Notes: generated by a model not told the origin, from the letters alone. 64,000 nucleotides of DNA from Gnetum montanum (GCA_015680685.1 MNCI01035621.1:505247-569246); one strand, 5' to 3'. Counted from the first letter of the stretch, positions 20,794 through 32,694 are shown. Numbers and translations: made by a program.

Positions 20794-21069
20794 ACATAGC
20801 CAACCAAAAATGACTCATTAAAAATTTTACACATTTATTTTTCTTTTTAAAAAGAATATTTTTTATAGCATATTTTAGTTTTTTTAAAAAAAGAAATATA
20901 TTATTACAATATTGTTTTCCTTTTCATGCAATTTTATAGTTTTATTTAAACATTTATTTTTTTTAATTTTGTTATGAGTGAAATATCCTCTACCCCTAGT
21001 TGACCAACTAAATGTCACTTTACATTAAGGAAACAAAGAGCTTCACATTTCCCAAGTTTTATTCCGAGG
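20794..21069. other. AT-rich gap between E2 and element D
   Basis: About 275 bases dominated by runs of A and T, with no terminal repeat, frame or PBS recognised. A 5' LTR for element D would be expected before 21070 but is not identifiable; its 3' LTR start (TGTTGAGGCC) has no match here. Confidence 0.5.
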
Positions 21070-21074
21070 AGAAC

Positions 21075-22700
21075 CTAGACTAGAATGGTAGCCAATCAAC
21101 CCTTGGCTCCCTTGTTGAGCAACCCCGTTGACTTTACTAGCTACCATGACATCCCAAAATTACTCTAGAACATAAACTTTTTCTACGATCCCAAAAAACC
21201 TACTAGTGATGCCTACCAACACATACAATGTTTTGAAACTTTACTAGGGATCAACAACATTGTTTAAAATGATGTAGCATGTAGGGTATTTGTGATAACT
21301 TTCAGGAGTAAGGCCACCCAATGGTTTCTGATGCTCCCGATGCCTCCATTGACTCATGGAAAGAGTTCAAAAATAAGTTTTTAAATAAATTTGATAGATT
21401 CACAAGTCCTACCATAGCATGTAGCACCTTCACGAGCCTAAGAAAGCTACCTGGGAAAAATGTTAAGGATTACAACCTTAGATTCCTTCATCAACTTGCC
21501 TATGTGCCAAGCGAGATGCATCCATAACCTAATGGCATCCTCAACTTTTACTACTCTACCATCAATCCATTCTTTGACTATGTCATCAAATATGATTCAA
21601 ACATAATAGAAATATAGAAAACAATGGCTGAAGCTATGGAGTTAAAATAAATCACCCTTATGAATGACATTCAAACTTAATTCGAAATGATGAGAATTAG
21701 TAATCCCATGCAATCTAACCCTCTACCTCTACCAACTTTCCTAATGGCCAATACTATGTTCCAAACTCCCACTCCTCTTCAAATGACTCAACCCTCAAAC
21801 AATCATTTTAAAGATCCCATGTCTTCTTCATTCTTACTATCTAACACTAGTTTGAATGATGACCAATCAAAGGCCTTGATCCAATCAATTGTAAATCCAA
21901 ATGGGATATCCAACCCTGTTGGACCTATAACTCAAAATCAAGATCAAATAACCTAGATATTAACTTCACTTCAAAATCTTTCCAATGAAGTAGTTAACTT
22001 AAAGTGAAATAACAATAAGAGTCATATACAATCTGAGAAGCCTAGCACATTAATTAATGATGAGTATTGTTGCCTTCATAATACTAGGTAACATTTTGAG
22101 AAGACTTGTCTTTAATTTTTAGCATTATATGGTGACAACACCCAAGGTAAAAAAAATGAGAAACCCCATATTATGGTTCTTAATGTAGCTCATGAAACAA
22201 AAATTGAATAGGTTTCCTCATTAGAGCAAGTTATGGTAAGTGACCCCAACCCGCATAACGCTTGCTATCGTAGACTTACTAACATTATGAACAACCCACA
22301 ACAACAAACTAGGAATGATTCTTATACTTCTCCAAATAGAAGATCTTCTAGTCAAAGTAACACAAATACTGAAACTGGGTCATCCCAAACAAACGCTCCA
22401 CAATGATCAAACCCACCTTCTATACCTAGAAGAACTCCATCTCAAAAAGAAGCCAAAGATGAACACAAAATGTATGATCCAGTTGAGGATGTGAAGAAAA
22501 TCAAAGCTAACATTTCAACGTATGACCTTTTACACTTTAATGAAATGAAAGAGGTCATTTAGAATGTAGTTCATTCATCTAAAATCAGAAAAGAAAAATC
22601 CCCAATCCCTGAAAGGCAAGTTCACTTCATAGAAAGTCCTAACGTGCTATTAGTACATAATATAAACAATTCCATGATGAAAAAGAAAGAGTAACCTCAT
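21075..22700 (+). pseudogene. Element D gag remnant
   Basis: The capsid part starts MVANQPLAPLLSNPVDF and includes AYQHIQCFETLLGINN, RSKATQWF and, after a frameshift, SWKEFKNKFLNKFDRF and LRFLHQLAYVPSEMHP (21321-21527): a Retrotrans_gag fold. A Met/Pro/Asn-rich linker follows (21687-21956), then a Cys/His cluster (CCLHNTR-HFEKTC, near 22070-22110) and a Ser/Asn/Thr/Gln-rich stretch (22290-22405). Stops are few compared with E1, so D is probably younger. Confidence 0.65.
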
Positions 22701-23117
22701 TTTCTAAAAATTCTAATTATTTTAGTAAAAAACATTTATAATTGTTTGCTGGATTTTGGAGCAACAATTAGTGTCATGCCACTTGAGGTATGTAAGACTT
22801 TAGAAGCACAAATAATACCACAAACCAAAAGTGTAATACAACTCAATGGGTCTAATGTACTTGTAGTAGGATCATTTAAAGAAGTGAAGGTTCAACTTAA
22901 ATAATATCCTACATTTACATGTTATACTGATATCCTAGTAGATGACATGTCATGCACTTATGATGTGTTCTTATCTAGGACGTTTGGAGCCAAGTTTGGG
23001 GGCTTCTTTAGGTTAGATTTCTCAGAACTATTAATTCCTATCAAAGAAAAATCTAAATACATGATTATACCTATAGAACCCTTTTATAAGCAAGTTGTAA
23101 TGAATTTTTATGTGTAA
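22700..23117 (+). pseudogene. Element D protease remnant
   Basis: NCLLDFGATISVMPLEVCKTL is a retropepsin site in which DSGA has become DFGA (TCT to TTT fits a C-to-T change). The flap and C-terminal part follow (VIQLNGSNVLVVGSF, YTDILVDDMSCTYDVFLSR). One TAA (near 22904) and a TAA at 23115 break the frame. The catalytic Asp is kept. Confidence 0.7.
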
Positions 23118-23119
23118 AA

Positions 23120-23820
23120 TTGATCTTTGAGAACCAAACCACTAATCTTGACATTGGAGTTATTGAGGCTAAGCATGGTGAACATGTTATAAATGACCAT
23201 ATGAGTGAAATTACAAAAACCAATATTGTCTCTCATACAAATTCCACTGAACCCTATCAAATTTCTAGAGAAGGTGAAGAGACCTATGAAGACACCTTGC
23301 CTTATCATAAAAACAATGGATTTCTTCTTGGTGACCCACCATCTTTAGGGGAAGATAAAGATGTAAATAAGATCCTACCTCTTAAAACATTTGAAGGTGT
23401 GCTAAATTTTAATGACACATCCATGGAACATGCTCCTAGAAAGGCTATACTCGATGACTTGCTAAAACCTAGACCTATCATTGAAACTTATATGAAAGAA
23501 AAACTTGATAGAAAACAAATAAGAAAGTTAAGATCAGGTCTTGATTTTCATAATCTTAAGAATCAACAAATTGTTAAACGACATCTTGATAGGAAGTTTG
23601 TTGGTGATGTCTTTAAGATAGGAGACCTAGTCCCAAAAAGAGGTAAAACATTCAAACAAGAAAATCTTCAAGGTAAGTTCTCTCCTATGTGGTCAAGCCC
23701 ATTTTAAGTTAAATACATCATTGGCCCCAATGTTTATGAAATTGATGACGTGTAAGGATATGGGTTACATAGGAATTGTAATAGATTTTATTTGAAGCAT
23801 TTCTACTTAGGTGCTCCATG
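23120..23820 (+). CDS. Element D frame ending in the integrase C-terminal domain
   Basis: Open from 23120 to 23707 (195 codons), and readable past its TAA to about 23820. The first 90 residues are acidic and unrecognised (SREGEETYEDTLPYHK). From about residue 118 the sequence changes character: KEKLDRKQIRKLRSGLDFHN, then the gypsy integrase tail VFKIGDLVPKRGKTFKQENL and QGKFSPMWSSPF, and after the stop VKYIIGPNVYEIDD and RFYLKHFYLGAP. No zinc finger or DDE core is present. The ATG at 23120 follows a stop at 23115, so it may not be a real start. Confidence 0.6.
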
Positions 23821-25147
23821 TGGACACCTGGTAGATTCTTAGTTGCATGTTTGCTTCCCCTTTGCCATGCATTTCCTTTGTATATAGTTGCATTTGCATG
23901 TTTCCTTTGCATTTTCTTTGCATCTCTCTATTAGCATATTGGAATTGTTTTGATTTTTCTTTTCATATGATTTTAATAATCATTATGATCATTTGAGTTA
24001 CTAGGAATTGGATCATCATAACACCATTTGAAAATAATGATTTATACATCCTAGTACTTTTACATAAAATCTCCTTATATTATATATTTGAATAATGCTA
24101 TGATTCTTTCTAGGCTTTTTCAAGGTTTTAGTTTCTTTAGTTACGTTGGATTATGGAGCATGAGATTTCTGCTAACTTATCATGTAATCATCATGATCAT
24201 GTGAGTGTAGGATAGGTGATGTTGGATAATGGTTAGCCATAATCACTAGGTGACCTTAGAAAACCCCATTTTTTCTCTCATAATCCCTAGCCCTCAGGTG
24301 TGATGATCCATGGCTACCCTATGAACAATAGAGTGAAGTGTGTTCATCTTCACTTGAAAACCCTTAGCCACCTAGGAGACCTGCTATGATGCCATCAAAT
24401 TATAATTAAAGACACATAAACTAGGGTTGAACTACACCATGGGAAAAGTTCCAAAAGGATTGTGTTCTTTGGTAGTGTAGCTAATTGGCCAAACTCATGT
24501 TGGAATTCCTACCTTAAGAATGATGTACACCATGAGCAAAGTTTCCTCAGAAAAGAAGAAGAAGAATAAGAAGAAAGAATGAGGACCATGTTCATTGGCA
24601 GTGTAATAAGTTCTTGAGTGTGATGGGGTCCAGGAGTAATGCTCACCCTAACCTTCATTTTTCCTTTTGAACCTATTTCCCCAAAATACAAAATAAAAAA
24701 AGGAAAATAATTCCTTTTCATCTATTTTCTTTCTCAATGTCAAGAAAAAAAAATGGTTCCAAGGAAAAATTCAAAAGTTGTGGCCAACCATGATCTAATG
24801 TGAGCATATCCTCATTAAGTTTAGTATGGGTCTTGTGCTCAAAGTAGTCCACGTAGCTATTGACTTTTACCTTGTTAGAGGATTGGGAATCAGATTATAA
24901 TTATTTTTTAATAATATATAGATCTATGTAGTTAAAAATTATATATTTGGATTTTAATTAAATAAGATGGTGTGGTAAGGGTGGCCCACATTTGGTTCTT
25001 TTTTAATTATATGATTATTTTAATCATGTTTAGCTCACTATGGTTTACTTTTGAGTTTTGATTTGTTTATGTTTTATGATGTTTTTGATTTTGTTGCATC
25101 ATCTTAAAATTTCTTTATTTTTGCTATCCTTGCACTTGAATGCAATT
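23821..25147 (+). other. Element D post-coding region
   Basis: About 1.3 kb of non-coding sequence. It holds a Met/Thr-poor AT-rich part, a run of GAA/AAG (24555-24590) and two similar phrases ('tgttctttggtagtgtagct' near 24465 and 'tgttcattggcagtgtaata' near 24590). Nothing coding was recognised. Confidence 0.5.
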
Positions 25148-25160
25148 AAAGTTTGGGGGC
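25148..25160 (+). other. Element D polypurine tract
   Basis: AAAGTTTGGGGGC followed by TAAG and TGTTGAGGCC. A T-containing G-run of this kind directly before the 3' LTR is usual for OTA-type gypsy elements. It primes plus-strand DNA synthesis. Confidence 0.55.
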
Positions 25161-25164
25161 TAAG

Positions 25165-25940
25165 TGTTGAGGCCAACCTTGCCCATGCTAGAAATAGGGC
25201 CATGATCAAAAACTATATATTTTAGGGTGTACCTAAATTATGTTCCAACCTGCCATAAATTAAAAATTCCAAATCAAGAGTCATATTACTAAGTTAATAC
25301 CTCATTGTTAAAACCAAAGTTGAAAAGATTTGTTATGAAATAATTCTAATGCTCTTATAATTTAAAGAAACATGTCCTTCATAAAGTACTACTTCATTAA
25401 GCAAGTAGTCAAATGAATGAAATAATTTTACCTTGACAATCATAAAATAAAATAATAAAAAGAGTTTTTGCATGATTTTATTTAAAGTATAATTGGGGAG
25501 AATTGGATATTTAAACATGAGCTACATCATCATCAAGAATTAATTAATCTTGGCTAATTTTTTTGGGTCAATAAATAATTTGGCAATTATTTGAAGCTAT
25601 AACAAAAAGNATTGACAATCACAAATTTCTCTAAAATTGTGGTTTCCATGGTTGAGAAATAAAACAATAATCAATTAAACTACTAATTACAAAATACTAA
25701 AAATATGTAGAATTATTATATTAAACCAAAAAATTTTAATTGCAATGACATAATTATAATGTATTAATACTTAAAAAGTGGACTAATTTAATTCATTAAT
25801 GTTACATGTCCACTTAGGTTACTTAGTTAGAACATGTGATTTGCAATAAATATACTAAGATGTACCTCTTGGATTAACATAAAAGTATAGCTTTTTGTTA
25901 TAGCTTCAAATAATTGCCAAATTATTTATTGACCCAAAAA
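25165..25940 (+). repeat. Element D 3' LTR, left part
   Basis: Begins TGTTGAGGCCAACC after the polypurine tract. No second copy is present to confirm it. It continues into the assembly gap; a single N at 25610 and the inverted repeat discussed separately make the stretch from 25560 to 25940 unreliable. Confidence 0.45.
25560..25940. repeat. 50-bp perfect inverted repeat next to the gap
   Basis: 25560-25609 is the exact reverse complement of 25891-25940 (both contain 'aataatttggcaatta' or its complement). The left arm ends exactly at the single N (25610) and the right arm ends exactly where the 400-N gap begins (25941). The 281 bases between the arms look ordinary and AT-rich. Confidence 0.9.
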
Positions 25941-26340
25941 NNNNNNNNNNNNNNNNNNNNNNNNNNNNNNNNNNNNNNNNNNNNNNNNNNNNNNNNNNNN
26001 NNNNNNNNNNNNNNNNNNNNNNNNNNNNNNNNNNNNNNNNNNNNNNNNNNNNNNNNNNNNNNNNNNNNNNNNNNNNNNNNNNNNNNNNNNNNNNNNNNNN
26101 NNNNNNNNNNNNNNNNNNNNNNNNNNNNNNNNNNNNNNNNNNNNNNNNNNNNNNNNNNNNNNNNNNNNNNNNNNNNNNNNNNNNNNNNNNNNNNNNNNNN
26201 NNNNNNNNNNNNNNNNNNNNNNNNNNNNNNNNNNNNNNNNNNNNNNNNNNNNNNNNNNNNNNNNNNNNNNNNNNNNNNNNNNNNNNNNNNNNNNNNNNNN
26301 NNNNNNNNNNNNNNNNNNNNNNNNNNNNNNNNNNNNNNNN
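25941..26340. other. Assembly gap, 400 N
   Basis: Exactly 400 unknown bases. The round length suggests an estimated or placeholder gap. It falls within the putative element D LTR. Confidence 0.98.
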
Positions 26341-27559
26341 CCCTACGCAAACTATTATGGGTAGTCTCCCTTTCTCCTCCTCCTCACTCTTTCTCTCTAT
26401 GGTGGTGGCATTCTATGTGGTGCACGTGGTTATCGGAATAGTGAATAGTCTTTATTTTGCCTCCTCTCCTCCTTGGCATGGGGGTAGTCCTCCTCTCTAA
26501 TGTTGTAGCAACTACAATAGTAGTGCTAGAGGAGAAGCACCTCCCCATGATAATTTCTCTTTCTTTCTCTTCCCCTTTAAGTGATAGTTGTAGTCTTCCT
26601 ATCTAGCCGTGGACATCATCAGCAGGGATGGACTAATAACATCAATGGGACCAGGAAACATTTATTTCTTTTAGTTACTTATTGTATTCGAGATAATCAT
26701 TTAATTTAAATTCTAGAATTCCTTTTTAGTTTATTATGTTTAAAAGGTCACGTAGCCCTCTTTATCCAAGACTATTCTTGGGTTTACATACCCATACGAG
26801 AGGTGCCCTAGGTAGTAGTCTCCTAAAATGAGTTTTCTTTTCCAGGTTTTGGTGAATCCAAAATATATGCATCAACAATTTCTATTTTAATTTAAGACAT
26901 ACGGATGTAAAACTTGGTAGTTTGCATTGATTTGAGTGAATTAGTATTAGATTCTTCAATAGCAACCTATTATTAAAATTTTTAATTTTAAAACATTGCT
27001 ATAAATTATTTAGTATAAATAATGAAATTGATGAATGAGAGGTGATGTGGAACCTAGGGAGCATCCAAAAGGTACCAAAAGGGGGGAACCTAGGGGAAAC
27101 ACCTAGAATTAATACCCAAGAGAACCCATGTCATGTTGAAATTAGTTTCCTTTGAAGAATTTTTAAGTGAGGATTCATTGAGGCTTGTAGCAACTATAGA
27201 CCATTGGACTCCATTGTTGAGCTATTGAGGTTACTTCTTTATGAAAACAACAAGGTAGAATCAAAGATTAGGTGAAGTCTTCCTTGTAATCTTCATAATC
27301 TATGCTTTTATTTATGATTTCAATTTGATTTAATCATTAATTTTTACTCTTGAACTTAAAATTAGAAGTTAGGATGATAATTTATGTTTTTACATATGAG
27401 TGACAATCATAAGTGTGGAATTTAATTGGATTTGATTATAATCATTTTATGTCTTGATGATCTTTTAACATTGGAACCATTCCTCCATGGATATGACTCA
27501 TGGATCAATCATAGATGTGTTGACAATTTATGCATCAAAGATAATTATTAAAGTAATCT
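26341..27559. other. Pyrimidine-rich and AT-rich sequence, probably LTR remainder of D
   Basis: 26341-26640 is rich in C/T runs with TGGTGGTGGC and short GC-rich phrases, unlike its AT-rich neighbours, and resembles the transcribed part of long gypsy LTRs. 26640-27560 is AT-rich with G-runs near 27080 (aaaaggggggaacc). No PBS for element C was found before its gag. Borders are undetermined. Confidence 0.35.
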
Positions 27560-27639
27560 AGCACCAAAATTTTCCTAGTTCATTAGTCCCCACTTTACAA
27601 AATGCACCAAGAGAATCATTAACCCAAGTTCATGCTAAG

Positions 27640-28250
27640 AAAGTAAAATTGGAACAATATGATGGAGATTCTAGATCTAGTACCAAGGAAGAAGATTGAC
27701 TTTACACTATGAAGAGTTATTTTGAGATGTTGAATCTATTAAGTCAATAATGTTTGGGAGTGGTCTCCCTGTATCTAAGGGTGCTAGTCACAACATGGTG
27801 AAATGAACTAAGATCATAGGGTTTGATCACAAATTGGCTTAATTTTTTTTTGAGGCTTTGAGAAAGAAATATATACCAAAGCCTTTCCTCAAGAAGCATA
27901 AGATGCAATTTGATTCTTTAAGATTGGATAGATGATTTGTGCAAGATTACTCCAAGGAATTCTATTACCTCTCTTGGTATGTAAGCCTTTGGGATGAGGG
28001 AAAATTAGCTTCAAGGTTTATTGATGAACTACATGCATAATTTTGTTCCAAGAAACATGCACATAATCATCAAATTATTGATGAAGCGAATAGAATTGGT
28101 AAGGATTATGAAGAATCAGATCAAGTAGGAATTACCCTTTGACAAGCAATGATAAAAGAACCACCCACCAAGAGAACTTAATTGGATGTTTTGCTTCTAG
28201 CGAACATTATTTCAAGAAAGATTGCCCAAAGTTATGAGCAAGGATACAAA
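27640..28250 (+). pseudogene. Element C gag remnant
   Basis: Fragments in shifting frames: KLEQYDGDSRSSTKEED, YFEMLNLLSQ, FEALRKKYIPKPFLKKHK, MQFDSLRL, QDYSKEFYYLSWYV and a decayed zinc knuckle CFASSEHYFKKDCPK, where the second Cys of CCHC is lost. This is the usual capsid plus nucleocapsid order of gypsy gag. Confidence 0.6.
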
Positions 28251-28379
28251 GGAACAATCAAAACAAGAATAAAAAATCTAAATCAAATGTAGCAAAAGAA
28301 AAGATTCAAAACACAACTACAATCATAGTGAAGAAAATATTATCATCGGTAATGTCAAGTTTGAGAAAATTTTAATTTT

Positions 28380-28700
28380 TTATTAATTTTTGAAAAATTA
28401 ATTAAAGGAAAAAAGATCAAATTTTTGATTGATAGTGGATCAAGTGATAATTGTTTTACTAACTAAAATTAAGTCATTGAATTCAATCTTACCTTCCAAT
28501 AAAGTTATTAGAATAGAACTTGCTGATGGAACAATTGTAAGCAAGCATACTACTTACAAAGAAATTATCTTTACCTTGTAAGACTCCTTTCATTGATGAA
28601 TTATTTAAATTTTAATTAGGAGATATTGATGCAATCTTAGGAATTTCCTTCATACAAAAATTTGATATTATTGCCCACTTTTGAAACTCATGTTTTGAAA
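28380..28700 (+). pseudogene. Element C protease remnant
   Basis: KGKKIKFLIDSGSSDN keeps the retropepsin DSG triad, followed in another frame by ELADGTIVSKHTT and a C-terminal GDIDAILGISFIQKFDIIAHF. Frameshifts separate the parts. Confidence 0.65.
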
Positions 28701-28879
28701 GTACCAAGCATTGATGGAGTCGTGGTTCTAATGGCAGTAGCAACAACAAAGAAAATTCACACGATAACTATTAAAAAAGCAAAAAATACTAGTTAAGAAG
28801 GATGCTACTATGTTAGTCATAAAGGTAACTCAACCTTAGACATCCTTTGATATTAAAATTACAAAAGAACTTGAAGAAT

Positions 28880-29620
28880 ACAAAGATTCAATATTTGATG
28901 AAACTAGGGAACTACCTGCAAAAAGAACTATGGAACATGCCATTGATATTTTTCTTGGTACATAATTAGTTCAAAATCCTCTTATAGATTCTCCACCTCA
29001 GAATTAAGAGAATTAAAAGTACAATTAGATAAACTATTATAAGAAGAAAAGATTCAACCTAGTATCTCCCCTTGGGGTACATAAGTATTATTTGTCAAAA
29101 AGAAAGATGGTACATTAAAATTATGCATTATTATAGGATGTTGAATAAAGTAAAGATTAAAAATACCTATCCCTTATCTAGGATTGATGACCTATTTGAT
29201 TAACTTACTAGAGCATGCTATTTCTCTAAGATTGATTTAAAATCAGGTTATCACCAAATAAGAATTAAGGAAAAAGATATTGAGAAAATTGCATTCAGAA
29301 CTAGGGACCTATTATTTAAATTTGTAGTGATGAGATTTGGATTAACCAATGCACCTACAATAATTATGACATTAATGAATAATATTTTCAAAAAATACCT
29401 TGATCAATTTGTTATCATATTTATGAGTGATATACTTATTTACTTTAATTTTGGAGAAGAACATGTTAAACATTTTAAAACTATATTGAACATCCTCAAG
29501 GAACTTTAGTTAAAAGAAAAATTAAGCAAATTCCAACTTTTCAAAGAAGAGGCATCATACTTGAATCATATTGTGTTAAAGCAGGGGTTGCAAGTAGGCC
29601 TGTCTAAAGTTAGTGTAGTT
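28880..29620 (+). pseudogene. Element C reverse transcriptase remnant
   Basis: Begins with FDETRELPAKRTMEHAIDI, the usual RT entry of chromoviruses. The palm holds YFSKIDLKSGYHQIRIKEKD and MRFGLTNAPT. The catalytic line is FVIIFMSDILIYF at 29420-29431: the first Asp of the xxDD motif is Ser. Long open segment 29327-29509. The frame is broken in the N-terminal third. Confidence 0.8.
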
Positions 29621-30202
29621 TTAGATTGGCTAAAACTTAAAGATGCTATAGTAGTTTATAGTTTCTTGGGATTAACCAGTTTTTACCAATGTTTTATTAA
29701 ATATTATTCTATCTTGGTAGCATACTTTACTAACCTTTTTCAAGAAAAACATGTGTTTAAATTTGGTGAAAAATGTAGGGAAGCTTTCATTAAATTAAAG
29801 ATGATACTCAAAATAGTGCCTATCCTAAGAATTATAGATGAGGAAATATCATTTAAAATGTCTATATATGCCTATGCAATAGGAATTAATGCATTTCTTT
29901 CATAAGAATACAAGATGTTATGTTTTGAATATCATAAATTACAAGGAGTTGAGGCAAATTACTCAATCCATCATCTAGAATTGCTAGAAAATATTCATGC
30001 TTTAAAATATTGGAGACACTATCTTTGTGGAAAAAGATTTGTATTGAAAATAAATCATAAAATCCTAGAACACTTAGAAAGACAATCCATCTTAAACACC
30101 CAACAACAATGGTGGGTAGAAATATTGGCCAAATATGATATTGAGATTAAATATATTCTAGGTAAGCAAAATGGAGTAGCTAATGCTCTTAGCCAAATGT
30201 GA
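29621..30202 (+). pseudogene. Element C RNase H remnant
   Basis: Two open blocks, 29561-29905 and 29915-30202. The connection SFLGLTSFYQCFIKYY leads into RNase H: YSIHHLELLENIHALKYWRH, FVLKINHKILEHLERQS and IKYILGKQNGVANALSQ. Two catalytic Asp positions are Asn (T/I-D-H to INH, VADAL to VANAL), both G-to-A changes. Confidence 0.8.
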
Positions 30203-30279
30203 AACTTGATGATAAACATTATGACCATATTTATGGAAGGAGAAATTAAAGAATGAATAAGAAAGAATTCTTATTTTGA

Positions 30280-31440
30280 GAAGATTCTAGCCAATATTTC
30301 TTCTGAGCCCCATTACCATATCTCTTCAAAAGGTCTATTGATGAAAGGACAAAGGGTATGTATATGAGAAGGAAGTTGGAGACTTAAGCTATTGTTAGAA
30401 GCTCATGAAGTACCATACATTGGACATCTTAGATATGTCAAAGCCTATGTGATGATACATAAATTTTATTTTTGGCCTAGAATGAAGACTATGTATCCAC
30501 ATATATCAAAAATTGTCTAAACTACCAAAGAGTGGAAGCCAAACAAAATAAACCTAGTAGATTATTACAACCTTTAGAAATACCAACATAGAAATGGAAA
30601 GATGTTACCATGGATATTATCATGGGATTACTAGTAACTAAAAATGAAAATGACTCAATCTTGGTGGTATTTTATGATCTATAAAAAAATGGCTCATTTC
30701 ATAGCTTTGAAATCTATGAACATAGTTGAAGAGGTAGCCCAAAAATTTTTTTGAGAGGTATTTTGGTTTCATGGATCCCAAAATCAATCACTTTTGATAG
30801 AGATCCTATGTTCATTTTGGAGTTTTGGTGAAAATTCTTCAAAGAATTTGGGACTAAATTAAAATTTAACACATCATATCACCTAGAGACAAATGGTCAA
30901 ATAGGACATATCAACCAAATACTAGAAGACATTCTAGGTAGCTATATTGGAAGTAGACTAAATACATGGATGAATTACTTACATCTAGCTTAATTTGCCT
31001 ATAATAATCATTATTAGGGATCCATACATTGGACACCATTGAAAGTTATATATGGACAAAATTACCATACACCACTAACTTGGAAAGATTCAACTTTAAG
31101 AGAAAAGTGGAAGGAAGAAGAAATGAAAATAATGGAAAATACTATTACAATATTAAAAAAAATCTATAGGTAGTCAAAGACAAGTATAAAGGATATGTGG
31201 ATCAACATAAGTTTAAGAAGGAATTTCAAATTGGAGATCATGTGCTACTAAGAGTAAAATCCACTAGGAATTATCTTAAGTTAGGAAAATATACTAAGAT
31301 AGCTCCAAGATATTTTGGATCCTTTGAATTCTCAAAAATAATTGGTGAAGTAGCATATTAATTAAATCTTTCAACAACTTTAAGAATGCATCCATTTTTC
31401 CATGTAAGTTTGCTAGAGAAGTTCCATAAAAATAATATGT
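30280..31440 (+). pseudogene. Element C integrase remnant
   Basis: Scattered blocks in three frames: the zinc-binding helix LLLEAHEVPYIGHLRYVKAY, FYFWPRMKTMY, core fragments (DVTMDIIMGLLVTKNEND near 30600, SYHLETNGQIGHINQILED near 30880), and the tail DHVLLRVKSTRNYLKLGK and LRMHPFFHVSLLEKFHK (31380-31430). The core Glu position is inside GQIGHIN and appears lost. Confidence 0.65.
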
Positions 31441-31489
31441 GTTACATGCTAGATTGGAACACTTATCCCTAAGATCCAATGCCATTTTC

Positions 31490-31665
31490 AAGGTTAAACC
31501 AATTGCAATCAAGAATCACAGGACCATGAAGCTTCGCAATAAAACCATTAGTGAAGAACTTGTCCAATGATCAAATTGTGAACAACAAACTTGGGAAAAT
31601 AAGGAGTTTATTCTCAACACTTATCCTCATCTTCTTAATCATCATGATGTTGAACAATGAATTAT
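31490..31665 (+). pseudogene. Element C chromodomain remnant
   Basis: The frame VKPIAIKNHRTMKLRNKTIS, EELVQ-stop-SN and TWENKEFILNTYPHLLNHH follows integrase and matches the chromodomain pattern (R-LRNK-I, LV-W-N, TWE, YPHL). It replaces the usual W of VQW by TGA. Chromodomains steer insertion towards marked chromatin. It supports assignment to chromoviruses. Confidence 0.65.
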
Positions 31666-31825
31666 ATTTATTATTATGTAGTAATTATATTTATTAATTT
31701 ATATTTTTATTTATGTACAAATGATAATGAGGATAATAATAAATTAGAGAATAAGAAGAAAAATGAGGAAACAGTTGTTGAGCAATTGGACATATAGGAA
31801 GTTCTTGAGGATGAACTAGATGCTT

Positions 31826-32200
31826 AAGGGGGATAGATTGTAACACCTTGTCCCTTATGAAGGATGGAATCATACTATAATCATGTAATTAGCCTTTAGA
31901 TGAAGGGGTTATGACTATTCATAATAACCCTTAGGAATGGGTTTGATTCATTTAAGGCCAGACTTAGAGATCATATCAACATGGAGTTTTAGAGACAAGA
32001 TTGGTAAGTGAAGAGAGTTGGGTGAAGTGGGATAAGAAGGGACTAATCACTCCTTTAAATGTATGGCCTAACTATGTGAACCCAAAGTGTGTTAGAGTGT
32101 ACCAACCATATATCAATAAAAAATTTCTTCTATTTTCTTTTTTCACTTAATTCCATGTCCATTTTCCATTATTTTCTAAGTTATACAAGAAATTGAATTA
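31826..32200 (+). repeat. Element C polypurine tract and 3' LTR
   Basis: AAGGGGGATAGAT (31826-31838) directly precedes TGTAACACCTTGTCCC at 31839. The LTR contains a TATCAATAAAAAA stretch (32110) suitable for polyadenylation. The right end is unclear because element G begins nearby; it is placed at about 32200. Confidence 0.6.
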
Positions 32201-32682
32201 TATCCATGCAATGAAATGTTTTTATGAAAGGAATGATTGTATTTCATTAACATCTAGAAATGGGATGTCATACTTGCCTCATCTTCCTCATCAAGCTTTC
32301 CTAGAGAAGAAGTATTTACCATAGTTGAAACCTTTGTAATTTTAATTTGAGGAATAGGAATTTCTTCCATTAAAATCCTTGGCTAATGGATTCCTACTCT
32401 CGTAACTATATTGTCCTTCCTCTTTATCTACTTTATATCTACCTAGTTGTAAAACTTCTTCATCTAAACATCCATTCTCATCACCTCCATGTATTTAAAT
32501 ATGGCTAGGATTGATATTTCTATTAATTTTTGTACTTTTTTCATCCAATCAAGCAACCATCATCTAGAAGGTATAATTCATTCTCTCCATGTCTCTATTC
32601 AGTGCCTAAAACTATTTCTTCTTAGGTGCCATCTAAAATTGACAAAATCCTTAACCAAATTTAAAGTAATAATGAAGAAAGA

Positions 32683-32694
32683 GCTTTGATACCA
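32683..32694 (-). other. Element G primer binding site
   Basis: The minus strand reads TGGTATCAAAGC, one base different (G to A) from TGGTATCAGAGC, the complement of the initiator Met tRNA. It lies immediately inside the LTR end. Confidence 0.75.

Larger units (their letters stand above)
21070..27000 (+). mobile_element. Ty3/gypsy derivative D lacking RT and RNase H
   Basis: Order on the + strand: gag (21075-22700), protease (22700-23100), a 195-codon frame ending in an integrase tail (23120-23707), about 1.3 kb non-coding, a polypurine tract (25148) and an LTR start (25165). The entire RT, RNase H and integrase core, about 2.5-3 kb in a normal element, is absent. It is therefore either an internal deletion or a member of a non-autonomous family. 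The 3' LTR is broken by the assembly gap; the right border is not located. Confidence 0.65.
27560..32200 (+). mobile_element. Chromovirus-type Ty3/gypsy element C
   Basis: gag, protease, RT, RNase H, integrase, chromodomain, polypurine tract and 3' LTR starting TGTAACACC are all on the + strand. The chromodomain and short LTR (0.3-0.4 kb) point to a Reina- or CRM-like chromovirus rather than the long-LTR family B. The 5' LTR is not recognisable. Frameshifts are frequent in gag, protease and integrase, and several catalytic residues are changed, so it is inactive and old. Confidence 0.75.

Noticed and set aside
25914-26441. Long open frames across the gap on both strands
   Set aside because: They consist of unknown residues from the 400 Ns and have no meaning.
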